NCBI RefSeq assembly: GCF_014322765.1
Contig: NZ_JAASTZ010000018.1
Location: 1 to 62,545 of the forward strand
Direction of reading: 5' to 3'
Length of the DNA: 62,545 nt
Source of the DNA: Listeria immobilis
Lineage (GTDB): Bacteria; Bacillota; Bacilli; Lactobacillales; Listeriaceae
Positions 8,106-16,832 of the stretch are shown piece after piece (positions within the stretch are counted from its first letter, which is position 1; every line of letters starts with the position of its first letter). Both the position numbers and the translations under genes were made by a program. Under the pieces are notes generated by a model, which worked only from the letters and a program-made list of their open reading frames with translations, was not told the DNA's origin and did not search any database.

Positions 8106-8987
8106 TTATTTTAAATCAATACCAGAACATTTTTTCTCTAACATATCGTGAATTAATTCAGCAATATAGGCACCTGCTTCTACTGGTGGAGTTCCGCCGC
8201 TATGAATATTAGAAATAACTGTACGACGAGCTTCTGGCATACCAATAGTTGGTTTGTAAGCAATATAAGCACTCATGGATTCAGCAGTTACAAGTCCTGG
8301 GCGCTCACCTACAAGTAAGCAAACTACGTCAGCACCGGTAATTTCGCCGATTTGATCCATGGATGGTACACGACAATGTTTGACAAAAATAATGTTATCG
8401 AAATCTAGGTTGTACATTTTTAGACCTTGTTTAATAGATGGCAAAATGTCTTTGATGTTAGCCTCGATTGCCGCTGAACTAAGTCCATCCCCAACAACAA
8501 TTTGTAGTTTTGCATTTTTAGTTGTATTGGTACGAATAACTTCTACCATTTCCTCAGAGAACTCACGACCTAAGTCTGGACGAGTTAAGTATTCATCTTT
8601 ATCTTGGCATTTAGTACCAACTGGGATAAAATTCATTTCTTTGATTAAATCCTCCGAAACATAAGAGAACACGGAGTCTTGCGCTACTGCATGGTCCGCA
8701 CGGAAACGAAGAATTGTTTCTGTTTTATAACGTGGACCGGCACGCCATAAACCTAGTCTAGCTGGCGTCATTTGCTTCATCTTCAAATAGCCTTCGCGGT
8801 CAGCTGGTTCTGGGACAAGTAATTGTTTTTTTATGTCTACTTCAGTTATATCTGGAACGCTTCCTTCTGATACAACTGTTTCAGTCGCTGCTTTTGTCGG
8901 CATTACTGACGCTGTTTCAGTTGCTTTCCCACTAGACATTTCCGTTAAAATGCCTTCAATCATTTGTTTTAATTCTTGTTCGTTCAT
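8106..8987 (-). CDS. eutC: EutC ethanolamine ammonia-lyase small subunit
   Basis: A 293-residue beta subunit of the adenosylcobalamin-dependent ethanolamine ammonia-lyase, which splits ethanolamine to acetaldehyde and ammonia. Diagnostic stretches are [53 protein letters not shown] and [20 protein letters not shown]. The N-terminus ([16 protein letters not shown]) is a shell-targeting helix followed by a Thr/Ala-rich linker. It is 19 bp downstream of eutB. Confidence 0.95.
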   Translation of the reverse strand: MNEQELKQMIEGILTEMSSGKATETASVMPTKAATETVVSEGSVPDITEVDIKKQLLVPEPADREGYLKMKQMTPARLGLWRAGPRYKTETILRFRADHAVAQDSVFSYVSEDLIKEMNFIPVGTKCQDKDEYLTRPDLGREFSEEMVEVIRTNTTKNAKLQIVVGDGLSSAAIEANIKDILPSIKQGLKMYNLDFDNIIFVKHCRVPSMDQIGEITGADVVCLLVGERPGLVTAESMSAYIAYKPTIGMPEARRTVISNIHSGGTPPVEAGAYIAELIHDMLEKKCSGIDLK

Positions 8988-9006
8988 CGCTTTATTCCTC
9001 CCTTCC

Positions 9007-10371
9007 TTATTTTAGGAAAATAGATGCATCTCCAGCACGGCTAGTTAGTTTACCATTTTCGCTGAAGCCCATTTTTTCCATCCACTGATCAAATTCTTTA
9101 ATAGGTTTTAAACCAAATAATTCGCGTAGAGTGGCTGTTTCATGGTACCCAGTTGTTTGATAGTTAAGCATAACGTCATCACCGTGAGGAATACCCATAA
9201 TAAAATTACATCCTGCTGCTGTTAAAAGTACGGATAGATTTTCTACATCGTTTTGGTCCGCTTTCATATGGTTCGTATAACAAACATCACAACCCATTGA
9301 GATACCAGTTAATTTACCCATGAAATGATCTTCTAGACCGGCACGAATAACTTGTTTGGAATCATATAAATACTCTGGTCCAATAAATCCAACAACCGTA
9401 TTAACTAAGAATGGATCAAATTTCTTCGCAAAGCCATAACAACGAGCTTCCATTGTTACTTGGTCTACACCGAAATGTGCATCAGAAGAAAGTTCAGAAC
9501 CTTGGCCTGTTTCAAAATACATCACGTTTGGTCCTGTTGCAGCACCACTTTGAAGTGCTAATTGTCTCGCTTCTTCAATGGTTGCTCCATCAAAACCGAA
9601 AGCAGTATTTCCTTTTTCAGAACCGGCAATAGATTGGAACACAAGACCAGTTGGAGCGCCGCGACGCATTGCTTCCATTTGAGTCTTCACATGTGCTAAT
9701 ACACAAGTTTGCGTTGGCACGTCCCATTTGCTACGGAATTCTTCAAATTTATTTAGTAACCGAACAACGCTATCTGTAGAATCATCTACTGGATTAAGTC
9801 CGATTACTGCGTCGCCGATTCCATATGTTAACCCCTCCATTAGTGATGCAAGGATACCGTCTGGATCATCTGTTGGGTGGTTCGGTTGTAGTCTAGCAGA
9901 GAATGTTCCTGGAAGACCGATTGTTGTGTTTGCATGAGCGATTACACGGATTTTTTTTGCTCCATAAATTAAATCTAAATTGGACATTAATTTGGTTACA
10001 GCAGCAATAATTTCTGATGTAAGTCCACGCGCGACACGTTTAATGTCAGCGTCTGTAGTTTTATGATCTAAAATCCACTCCCGCAATTCTTCCACTGTCC
10101 AATTCTTAATGGAATCATGGATACGATCGTTTACTTGGTCTTGAATAATACGTGTTACCTCATCTGTTTCGTATGGGACAACAGGATTATTACGCAAATC
10201 ACCAAGTGTCATCTTAGAAAGCACTACTTTTGCAGCTACTCGTTCCTCTGCAGATTCAGCAGCAACTCCAGCTAAGCGATCGCCTGATTTTTCTTCGTTT
10301 GCTTTTGCCAACACATCCGTGATGGATTTAAATTGATATGTATGGCCGAATAAATTCGTTTTTAAAATCAT
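9007..10371 (-). CDS. eutB: EutB ethanolamine ammonia-lyase large subunit
   Basis: A 454-residue catalytic alpha subunit with a TIM barrel that binds ethanolamine and, with EutC, adenosylcobalamin. Family blocks seen: [73 protein letters not shown] and [15 protein letters not shown]. Length is the usual 453-454. It is transcribed after eutA. Confidence 0.96.
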   Translation of the reverse strand: MILKTNLFGHTYQFKSITDVLAKANEEKSGDRLAGVAAESAEERVAAKVVLSKMTLGDLRNNPVVPYETDEVTRIIQDQVNDRIHDSIKNWTVEELREWILDHKTTDADIKRVARGLTSEIIAAVTKLMSNLDLIYGAKKIRVIAHANTTIGLPGTFSARLQPNHPTDDPDGILASLMEGLTYGIGDAVIGLNPVDDSTDSVVRLLNKFEEFRSKWDVPTQTCVLAHVKTQMEAMRRGAPTGLVFQSIAGSEKGNTAFGFDGATIEEARQLALQSGAATGPNVMYFETGQGSELSSDAHFGVDQVTMEARCYGFAKKFDPFLVNTVVGFIGPEYLYDSKQVIRAGLEDHFMGKLTGISMGCDVCYTNHMKADQNDVENLSVLLTAAGCNFIMGIPHGDDVMLNYQTTGYHETATLRELFGLKPIKEFDQWMEKMGFSENGKLTSRAGDASIFLK

Positions 10372-10412
10372 TCGATAAATCCTCCTCTCAAAATTAAAGC
10401 TATATATATGGA

Positions 10413-11834
10413 TCAGTTAAAGACTAGGGTTTTTACTACAACTGGTAGTACTTTCCCGTCAGCAACTGGTTTTCCTATATCAATATAATCACCATTATCA
10501 ACTTTGACACTATCCAAGCAAATAAGTGGATAGCCAGCTGGTAAATGCCCGAAAATACTTTGTCCGAGGGCTTTTGCCATATCGTGCCAAGTAATGATAA
10601 TTAATGGATGACCAAGTGCGATTGGTTCTTTCATTCCTTCACAAATGGCTTTTGCATATTCTGTAACTGTTTGGAAACTCGGGCTATTTTCGCCTTCAAT
10701 CGCGAGTGCAATTCGTTCCATTTCATTATCTATTTTGAACCAGTTTAGTTTTTCCTGGATGATTTCTGCCATTTGCTCTTTCTCTTCTTGTTTGGCAAGT
10801 TTCAAAATCGGAATATTTTTCACTGGGAAAATTTTTTCGGTGTAAGTAATGGTGCTACCACTAATTTCGGCTGTATGTGAACCGGCTCCGACTACAGTTG
10901 CTCGTATGGTTTCGACAGATTCGATATACTTTTTTTCGGTCATCAGGCTAGATTCTGCTATCTCCTTGCCTAGTAAAAGACCAATATCTCCGTATCTAAA
11001 TGGATCAGTTAACGCTCCAGTTGCGATACAATCTGCCACCCCGCCGGAAAAGGAAATAGCTTCCATTTCATTGGTTTGTTTTAAGCCTTTATTGGTGATA
11101 ATTGTTTCATAAAAGTCATTTGCTGCCCCAAGTCCCACACTATTTTTAAGTAATTCAACCATTTCACCTAAAATTGGTTGTAAATTTTCTGGCGAAGTAG
11201 TTGCACCAAGCATAATAGGATAACCACGCTTTTCGATTAATGCTTGGATTTTGGGTGCTATATAGGTAATTTTTTTAGTTTCACGGTCGACTTTGATTAA
11301 TCTGCCACCAATATCTAAACATGCTGTATCAATTAGTTCGCCACGATCAAACAATGATAAGTTTGTCGTCCCACCACCAATATCTAAGTTCACTACAGAA
11401 GTATTATTTTCTTTGGAATAGGTATGTGCGCCTGCTCCTTTCCCAGCGATGATACTTTCTAAATCTGGTCCAGCAGTTGCTACAACAAAATCCCCAGCAA
11501 AGCCGCTCATAGCATCAAGAACATTACTGGCATTATCTTTTCGAGCTGTTTCGCCTGTAATAATTACTGCTCCCATGCCGATGTCTTCTTTTTTTATACC
11601 TGCATTAGCGTATTCTTTTGTTACAAAATCGCGAATTGCTTCTACATCAATCATGTTATCCGCGAGTATTGGCGTAAATAGTATTTCACTTCTGAAAATG
11701 ATTCGTTTATCTGAAATAACAATTCGTGGCACGGTAAAGCTTGATGCCATATTTTGAATTTCTAGTTCTGATAATATTAGCTGCGTTGTCGATGTTCCAA
11801 GGTCAATTCCTACACTTAAAATCGTTTCCGCCAA
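10413..11834 (-). CDS. eutA: EutA ethanolamine ammonia-lyase reactivating factor
   Basis: An ASKHA-fold ATPase that releases damaged cobalamin from EutBC. The phosphate-binding loop is VGIDLGTSTTQL near the N-terminus, with a second motif NLDIGGGTTNLSLF. The reading frame can be extended to 11852, but that ATG lies within the likely ribosome site (AGAGGAG); the TTG at 11834 is 8 nt downstream of it and is the better start, giving 473 residues. It is preceded by an ANTAR-type attenuator. Confidence 0.92.
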   Translation of the reverse strand: MAETILSVGIDLGTSTTQLILSELEIQNMASSFTVPRIVISDKRIIFRSEILFTPILADNMIDVEAIRDFVTKEYANAGIKKEDIGMGAVIITGETARKDNASNVLDAMSGFAGDFVVATAGPDLESIIAGKGAGAHTYSKENNTSVVNLDIGGGTTNLSLFDRGELIDTACLDIGGRLIKVDRETKKITYIAPKIQALIEKRGYPIMLGATTSPENLQPILGEMVELLKNSVGLGAANDFYETIITNKGLKQTNEMEAISFSGGVADCIATGALTDPFRYGDIGLLLGKEIAESSLMTEKKYIESVETIRATVVGAGSHTAEISGSTITYTEKIFPVKNIPILKLAKQEEKEQMAEIIQEKLNWFKIDNEMERIALAIEGENSPSFQTVTEYAKAICEGMKEPIALGHPLIIITWHDMAKALGQSIFGHLPAGYPLICLDSVKVDNGDYIDIGKPVADGKVLPVVVKTLVFN

Positions 11835-11864
11835 CCCATTCACTCCTCTCATTCCAAAAAGAAA

Positions 11865-11940
11865 AAGCTTAAAGACAAATAACGTTATCGTTACTTGGCT
11901 TTAAGCTTCATCGCTTTTTCATCACTACTTCTTTGTAGCG
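11865..11940 (-). promoter_or_regulatory. ANTAR-type antitermination site between eutW and eutA
   Basis: Minus strand. Hairpin P1 (11923-11940) has a 6-bp stem with loop AAAGAA, showing the A1/G4 pattern of EutV substrates; it covers the last codons and stop of eutW. Hairpin P2 (11903-11916) has stem AAGC/GCTT and loop GATGAA (G4 kept, A1 replaced by G) and overlaps the 5' arm of a long terminator hairpin (11865-11908) followed by TTTTTCTTTTT. EutV bound to P1-P2 would block the terminator and allow eutA expression. Confidence 0.7.
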
Positions 11941-13382
11941 TGGATAGAATTGTATTTAAAATCAAACATTGTTTTCGTCCCATGTTCATTTGATTCAATC
12001 GTTACTTTGCCGCGAAGTTTATCTTTTATGTAGCTTTTTACAATCGAAAGTCCGAGGCTCTTCTCAGAAACTTTACGAACGTTAAAGCCATGTCCATTAT
12101 CAGTTACTTCGGCATGAATAATATTTTTTTCTTCTTTTATTTGTAGTAAAATTTCACCTGATTCATTTGGATGAAATGCGTGATCATAAGAGTTTTGTAA
12201 TAGCTCATTCATGACTAGAGCAAGTGCAACGGTTCGATCACTATCCAAATAAATTCGTTTATCAATATCCATCCGCACTGCTATTTTAGGGCAATCAGTA
12301 CAGCATCTTTCTACATTGTAAGCCACCGTTTCGATTACCATATATAAGTTGATGCCGTCTTCCATTTGCTTTGATAGCAATTCGTGCGTTGCGGCAATGG
12401 CGAGAATTCGACTAACGCTCTCATTTAAAATCTTTTGTGCCTCCACGCTTGTTGACCTACGCCCTTGAATTCGGAGCAGCGATACAACAGATTGAAGATT
12501 ATTTTTAACACGATGGTGAATTTCACGAATGGCAACTGACTTTGATACGATCTCGGCTTCTTTTACTTTAATATCTGTTATATCATGTAAGATGAGGATA
12601 AACCTACATTCCTGTGCATCATCTTCTTTGACAAAAATTTGCTTCATTATGAAATAGTTACCAGCAATGACCACTTCTTTTTTTAGCTGAATAGGCTGTT
12701 TACCAGTTTCGATTTGGTACATAATCGCATCAAACATCATTTGATCCAGCGATAAATTATCATAATGCATTCCGTGGATATTTTCCATGTACCCAAGTCG
12801 TTCATAATACTGATCGGCTGCATAATTCTTTTGTTGTAAAATACCATTTCTGTCAAAAATTAAGATTGCATCATCAAGTTGATCCGTAATAGAGTCTGTT
12901 AATTTACTCATTGCAGACAAGGTAGTTGAGACATCTCGATAGGCCATATCTTCCGTATCAATTTCAAAATGTGCTTTAATTTCTGCACTTATATCCTTTT
13001 CTAAAATCAAGACAGCGATAACTCGTTGCTTATTTCGAATGGGATACACTTTTTGACGAATTAAAACATTTTCTTGTGTTTTTGCAAGCAGATCATTGGA
13101 ATTCATTCCCGTTTCGAGTGTTCTCAGTACACCTGGTTCATTACTTCGAAGGGCTGTTTCTCCAATGACAGTGTTTTTATAAAGTGAGTTGGTTGTTTTT
13201 GGTGGTGTATGGTGGACTACGAGTGCCTCATTTGTTAGCTTATTATAAACATCAATAAAAACATCCACGTCTTGATACATCGCTGACTTACTTAGAGATT
13301 CTGCTGTATGAATCAATTCGTCAATATCATACTCGGCTAAATCAGTATAGCGTAAACACATTTCTCTAATAGTGTTAGTCAT
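11925..13382 (-). CDS. eutW: EutW ethanolamine-sensing histidine kinase
   Basis: A 485-residue cytosolic sensor kinase. The N-terminal part (1-150) is the presumed ethanolamine sensor, the middle part (about 165-285) is PAS-like (LDDAILIFDRNGILQQKNYA), and a HisKA_2 dimerisation domain follows with the phospho-accepting His in IREIHHRVKNNLQSVVSLL. The HATPase_c domain has LVMNELLQNSYDHAF and VTDNGHGF. No membrane segment is seen. It overlaps eutV by 8 bp; EutW phosphorylates EutV in the presence of ethanolamine in related Firmicutes. Confidence 0.94.
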   Translation of the reverse strand: MTNTIREMCLRYTDLAEYDIDELIHTAESLSKSAMYQDVDVFIDVYNKLTNEALVVHHTPPKTTNSLYKNTVIGETALRSNEPGVLRTLETGMNSNDLLAKTQENVLIRQKVYPIRNKQRVIAVLILEKDISAEIKAHFEIDTEDMAYRDVSTTLSAMSKLTDSITDQLDDAILIFDRNGILQQKNYAADQYYERLGYMENIHGMHYDNLSLDQMMFDAIMYQIETGKQPIQLKKEVVIAGNYFIMKQIFVKEDDAQECRFILILHDITDIKVKEAEIVSKSVAIREIHHRVKNNLQSVVSLLRIQGRRSTSVEAQKILNESVSRILAIAATHELLSKQMEDGINLYMVIETVAYNVERCCTDCPKIAVRMDIDKRIYLDSDRTVALALVMNELLQNSYDHAFHPNESGEILLQIKEEKNIIHAEVTDNGHGFNVRKVSEKSLGLSIVKSYIKDKLRGKVTIESNEHGTKTMFDFKYNSIHATKK

Positions 13383-13947
13383 CGCTCATCACAATCGTTT
13401 CTGCAATTTCCATCATTGGGCAACGTTTATCCATGCTTAAGTTTCGAATCATATTATAGGCTTCTTCCTCTGTGATGTTATTCTCAATCATAAGCACACC
13501 TTTTGCTTTTTCAATCACTTTTCGTTCTTCTAATTTTTTGGTTAGTTTTTCTAATTGCTGTTCTAGTTTTCTTGTTTCTCGTCCTTTGGCAATACTCATT
13601 TCAACTGTTGGAATTAAACTTTTTTCGTCAAGCGGTTTTACTAAATAGCCTAATGCTCCGAATCCTTTTGCTTTTTCCGTGTTTTTTGGATCACTAAACG
13701 CGGTTAGTAAAATAATCCCGCCAGCAAGGCCTTCTGAAATAATTCGTTTCCCTGCTTTCAAACCGTCTAAGAGTGGCATTTGAATGTCCATGATGACTAA
13801 ATCTGGTTGATGGCTTTTGCAAAGTTCAATTGCTTCAAAACCATCTGTCGCTTCCCCTACAACTGTGTAGTTCGCTTCTTCCAGTATGTCTCGGATATCC
13901 ATTCTTGTAATAGGTTCATCATCGGCTATTACAATTCTTCCATTCAT
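13375..13947 (-). CDS. eutV: EutV response regulator with ANTAR RNA-binding domain
   Basis: A 190-residue two-component antiterminator. In the receiver domain (1-120) the phosphorylated Asp54 is in LVIMDIQMP, with DDE near residue 10, a conserved Thr in LLTAFSD and Lys in YLVKPLD. A coiled coil follows (RKLEQQLEKLTKKLEERK), then the ANTAR domain (VIEKAKGVLMIENNITEEEA to the end). The frame opens at a GTG at 13956, but that codon abuts the AGAGGAC ribosome site; ATG 13947 fits better. Likely targets are the hairpin pairs annotated here. Confidence 0.94.
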   Translation of the reverse strand: MNGRIVIADDEPITRMDIRDILEEANYTVVGEATDGFEAIELCKSHQPDLVIMDIQMPLLDGLKAGKRIISEGLAGGIILLTAFSDPKNTEKAKGFGALGYLVKPLDEKSLIPTVEMSIAKGRETRKLEQQLEKLTKKLEERKVIEKAKGVLMIENNITEEEAYNMIRNLSMDKRCPMMEIAETIVMSDD

Positions 13948-14073
13948 TCCTGTCACGTCCTCTTTTTTTGCTATAAGTTAATTCGTACAAAAGATGTTCG
14001 AATCACTATTAGAAGCATTTACTTGAGCGAAAGAGTTAAAGAGCTAGAGAAAAAATCTCCAAGAAAATAGAAA

Positions 14074-14154
14074 GAGCCCCTTAAAAATATTGTGTAATAT
14101 TTTTGAGGGAGCCCCGTTGCTCTGCTATATTTATTATTCCACACGTCTTTGTGC
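14074..14154 (-). promoter_or_regulatory. ANTAR-type antitermination leader of eutVW
   Basis: Minus strand, directly after the eutV promoter. P1 (14141-14154) is GCAC-AAAGAC-GTGT; P2 (14109-14122) is GAGC-AACGGG-GCTC. Both loops have six bases with A1 and G4. P2 shares bases with a terminator hairpin (14074-14113) that has an AAAAATATT/AATATTTTT stem and a T-rich tail. This implies that phosphorylated EutV promotes its own transcription. Confidence 0.75.
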
Positions 14155-14162
14155 TCGGTTCT

Positions 14163-14191
14163 ATTATAAGGTAGCATGAAAACGATGTCAA
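14163..14191 (-). promoter_or_regulatory. Strong sigma-A promoter of the eutVW-led operon
   Basis: Minus strand: consensus TTGACA (14186-14191), a 17-bp spacer and consensus TATAAT (14163-14168). A perfect match in both boxes; output is limited by the attenuator immediately downstream. Confidence 0.85.
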
Positions 14192-14227
14192 TAGGTTATT
14201 TATTTCACAACTAGAAATAACTTAAAA

Positions 14228-15367
14228 TTAAGCAAGCATTTTTTCCAAGATAGCACTTACGTCTGTTTCTGTAGGTATTCTCGGATTAGTTGCTGTACAC
14301 CCGTCATTTAGCGCACCTTCTGCAATTTGTGAGCTATATTCATTTAATTCTGTGCGACTAATACCACATTCTGCTAAAGTCGTTGGCATATTCAATTTCT
14401 TTTGAAGCTGTTTAATCGCATTAATTAAACTCCGCACGCCAAGTCTTGTGTTAGAAGCGGGCATTTTAAGTATTTTCGCAATCGCTGTATAACGTTCTGC
14501 TGCACGGCTGTTTGGATTGTTACCAAAATCACTTGTTAGTCCAGCATTATAGCTAATAACATGCGGTAATAATAATGTGTTCATACGACCATGTGGAATT
14601 TTAAATTTAGCTCCTGCTGTATGTGCAATTCCATGATTTAAACCTAATGAAGTAATATTAAAAGCCATTCCCGCAAGACAAGAAGCATTGTGCATTTTTT
14701 CGCGCGCTTCTAAATCATTTCCATCTTTGTAAGCACGTTCTAAATAGGTGAAGACTAGCTGAATTACTTTTTCCGCCATGGCATCTGAATAATCATTGGC
14801 TTTAGTTGAAACATAGGCTTCTAGTGCATGCGTAAGTACATCCATTCCTGTATCCGCAGTAATTGCTGGTGGAACTGACTTAACCAAATCCGCATCCAGA
14901 ATAGCTTCATCTGGTAAAATAGCATCCGTAATAAGTGGATATTTAATGGCTTTTTCTTTATTGGTAATGACAGAAAAACTGGTCACTTCTGAACCCGTTC
15001 CACTAGTTGTCGGGATAACGATAAATGGCATTGCGCGCACCGTACCTAGTTTTTGTCCGAAAAATTTCATTGCTTTCGCTGCATCAATCGCTGAACCACC
15101 ACCAATAGCAATCATTAAATTAGCATCACATTGATTTAAAACTTCAATTCCAGCCACTACATTTTCAATTGGCGGATCTGGGATGATTTCACTAAAAATA
15201 GTGTATGTATTGGATGGATCAATTTTTTCTGTAATTGCATTAATCATGCCCGAACTAACCATAAATGGATCTGTTACAATAAAAATTTGTTTGTCTTTAA
15301 AATCTAGTAAACGATCTGTTGCTCCTTGGCCAATATAAAGGTCTGTTTTAAAACTAACTTTTTGCAT
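14228..15367 (-). CDS. Iron-containing alcohol dehydrogenase (EutG/PduQ type)
   Basis: A 379-residue type III alcohol dehydrogenase reducing acetaldehyde (or propanal) and regenerating NAD+. The NAD-binding loop is IAIGGGSAIDAAKAM and [10 protein letters not shown]; iron ligands lie in DVLTHALEAY and in GLNHGIAHTAGAKFKIPHGR. It is about the same length as, and clearly paralogous to, PduQ at 19912-21030. It has its own promoter and ANTAR attenuator, so it is controlled with eut genes; an ethanol-forming role (EutG) is therefore more likely than a propanol one. Confidence 0.9.
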   Translation of the reverse strand: MQKVSFKTDLYIGQGATDRLLDFKDKQIFIVTDPFMVSSGMINAITEKIDPSNTYTIFSEIIPDPPIENVVAGIEVLNQCDANLMIAIGGGSAIDAAKAMKFFGQKLGTVRAMPFIVIPTTSGTGSEVTSFSVITNKEKAIKYPLITDAILPDEAILDADLVKSVPPAITADTGMDVLTHALEAYVSTKANDYSDAMAEKVIQLVFTYLERAYKDGNDLEAREKMHNASCLAGMAFNITSLGLNHGIAHTAGAKFKIPHGRMNTLLLPHVISYNAGLTSDFGNNPNSRAAERYTAIAKILKMPASNTRLGVRSLINAIKQLQKKLNMPTTLAECGISRTELNEYSSQIAEGALNDGCTATNPRIPTETDVSAILEKMLA

Positions 15368-15396
15368 GAGATTACCTCCTAAATTTTTTAAAAACT

Positions 15397-15476
15397 AAAA
15401 AAGAAGCTTTGAGTAGAGGGTTTTCCTCTTTCAACTCAAAGCTTCTTTGCTAAGTAAACAGCACGCCTTTGTACTG
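15397..15476 (-). promoter_or_regulatory. ANTAR-type antitermination leader of the alcohol dehydrogenase gene
   Basis: Minus strand. P1 (15459-15476) has a 6-bp stem with loop AAAGGC. After 7 nt, P2 (15440-15451) has stem AGC/GCT and loop AAAGAA. Both loops show A1/G4. P2 overlaps the 5' arm of a 14-bp terminator stem (15401-15414 with 15434-15447) that ends in TTTTTT. This is the clearest P1/P2/terminator arrangement in the window. Confidence 0.8.
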
Positions 15477-15500
15477 TAAAATATTTTATTTGTCCACTTT

Positions 15501-15529
15501 ATTAAAAACCAAACGAGTGGAAATGTCAA
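15501..15529 (-). promoter_or_regulatory. Sigma-A promoter for the alcohol dehydrogenase gene
   Basis: Minus strand: TTGACA (15524-15529), a 17-bp spacer and TTTAAT (15501-15506, one mismatch to consensus). It lies between the Rli55-like RNA and the attenuator, so this gene need not depend on riboswitch read-through. Confidence 0.7.
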
Positions 15530-15717
15530 ATCTTTTTTGTTAATAGGCAATGTAGATACGCTCTTTGTATCCCTCTTTTCAACGTTGAAAAGACCATTGC
15601 CCACTATAAACTTAAGCGGTGCACTTCTTTGTGCGCATGGTGCTTGGTAAATGATAAATCCAGCTCAATTCTCGGCACCAAAACCATTACAGTGGGCTTA
15701 TTTGCTAAAAAACAAAT

Positions 15718-15747
15718 AAAAAAGCCCCAGTGAGACAACTACACTGG
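15718..15747 (-). terminator. B12-controlled terminator within Rli55
   Basis: Minus strand hairpin CCAGTG/CACTGG with a 9-nt loop, then GGGGC and a run of T. It lies just after the riboswitch aptamer, as expected for an expression platform. Confidence 0.75.
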
Positions 15748-15784
15748 AACCAAGAATTGTATTTGCTTTGCCTCGAAGCAGTAC

Positions 15785-15905
15785 AACCAGTTAAAACAAA
15801 TAGATAAAAGACCTGACTTAGAGCGTCTAACTCCTTACAGTGGCGGGACCGTGCTGGATTTTCACCAGACTTCCATTATCTATTAGTTTGTATGAGCGAA
15901 TTCAT
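15785..15905 (-). promoter_or_regulatory. Cobalamin riboswitch aptamer (Rli55)
   Basis: Minus strand. It contains GGAAGTCTGGTGAAAATCC followed by the B12-box-like CCCGCCACTGTAAGG (centred on 15833-15848) and the downstream AGTCAGG element, matching the core of the AdoCbl riboswitch family. The ends are approximate. Confidence 0.88.
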
Positions 15906-15916
15906 TTACCACCGTT

Positions 15917-15944
15917 ATTATAGCACAAATACATTGCTATGCAA
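15917..15944 (-). promoter_or_regulatory. Promoter of Rli55
   Basis: Minus strand: TTGCAT (15939-15944), a 16-bp spacer and an extended -10 TGC-TATAAT (box 15917-15922). It lies just downstream of the pduX stop codon. Confidence 0.65.
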
Positions 15945-15956
15945 GAAAATTTTGCT

Positions 15957-16832
15957 TCAACTACTTATTTGAACTCCGCCAGTCGTCCATTCCCGAAAAT
16001 AATATCTGCTGTAAAAAGTAGTGATATAGCGCCGTTCTAGTTCAAATAAAATTTCGAGCGGATCGATTTTCTGCTGTTCATAAAATATACCAACAACGGT
16101 TCCACTATGAGAAACATTAACACCTGGTAAATCAAGCTGTTCGATAACTTCAAGTATTTCTTTAAAAAAAGGTTTAGCTAAAATGGTTTGATTACATGTT
16201 GCGCTAATGGTGGCCGCTTCTCCAAGTAAGGAAATCGAGTGTTGCTCAACTGCTTGTTCAAAAAGCGCGAATCCGTGTGCCAACTTCTCCTCATTTTGTA
16301 ACAATTGCTTTTGATGACTTTCCTGCCTAAAAATGGCTGTTTCGAGAATAGTAAGTGGCTCTAAAACTACCACGCCTAACTTTGGTAACCAATTAGTGGA
16401 ATGAATCGTAATCCCTTCTAAATGGTCAAATAGTGTGAGAGTTGGAAAAATAGTGCTATCAGTTGGTTCGAGTTGTAGACATAGTTTAGCAATTTCTGTA
16501 TCTGTTACCGGTTGCTTTAACCAGCTAGCTGTTGCGCCAATTGTAGCAGCAATATCCGCTGTAGAGCTTGCCATTCCTTTAGCGACAGGAATGGTTGATT
16601 TTACTTGAAGTGAAACATTTGGCCGCTCATTTTTAGGCACACCAAAATGCTCACAAGTTAGATGAAATGCGCGCCATGCTTTCGTTTCACCTGTACTAGG
16701 AGCAACTATTTTATCGGATAAAGTGACTTCGGAAAACCAATTGATTGGATAGGAAATTAATTTTTCGCCACCTTGTATCCACCCCTGTAAAAGCTCGCCA
16801 CATGAAGCTGGACATTTTGCTTTAACTTCCAC
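15957..16832 (-). CDS. pduX: PduX L-threonine kinase
   Basis: A 291-residue GHMP-family kinase making L-threonine O-3-phosphate for the aminopropanol arm of cobalamin. Visible are the N-terminal CPASCGELLQGW and the ATP-binding PVAKGMASSTADIAATIGA. The C-terminal motif VSHSGTVVGIFYEQQ is also of the GHMP type. It overlaps the end of cobD by 11 bp, and the CobD enzyme decarboxylates its product, so the pair supplies (R)-1-amino-2-propanol phosphate. Confidence 0.9.
   Translation of the reverse strand: MEVKAKCPASCGELLQGWIQGGEKLISYPINWFSEVTLSDKIVAPSTGETKAWRAFHLTCEHFGVPKNERPNVSLQVKSTIPVAKGMASSTADIAATIGATASWLKQPVTDTEIAKLCLQLEPTDSTIFPTLTLFDHLEGITIHSTNWLPKLGVVVLEPLTILETAIFRQESHQKQLLQNEEKLAHGFALFEQAVEQHSISLLGEAATISATCNQTILAKPFFKEILEVIEQLDLPGVNVSHSGTVVGIFYEQQKIDPLEILFELERRYITTFYSRYYFREWTTGGVQISS

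Larger units (their letters stand above)
15545..15910 (-). ncRNA. rli55: Rli55-type RNA: B12 riboswitch followed by an EutV-binding ANTAR element
   Basis: Minus strand, upstream of the alcohol dehydrogenase gene as in published Listeria maps. The 5' part is a cobalamin riboswitch with a terminator. The distal part carries hairpins GCAC-AAAGAA-GTGC (15621-15634) and GATAC-AAAGAGC-GTATC (15555-15571; the loop may be 7 nt), with an 18-bp perfect palindrome (15575-15592) between them and an outer GGCAATG/CATTGCC clamp. In the published model B12 gives the short form; without B12 the long form sequesters EutV. No open reading frame is seen. The 3' end is estimated. Confidence 0.85.

Noticed and set aside
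11835-11852. Longer EutA start at ATG 11852
   Set aside because: That codon lies within or before the ribosome site AGAGGAG that serves TTG 11834.
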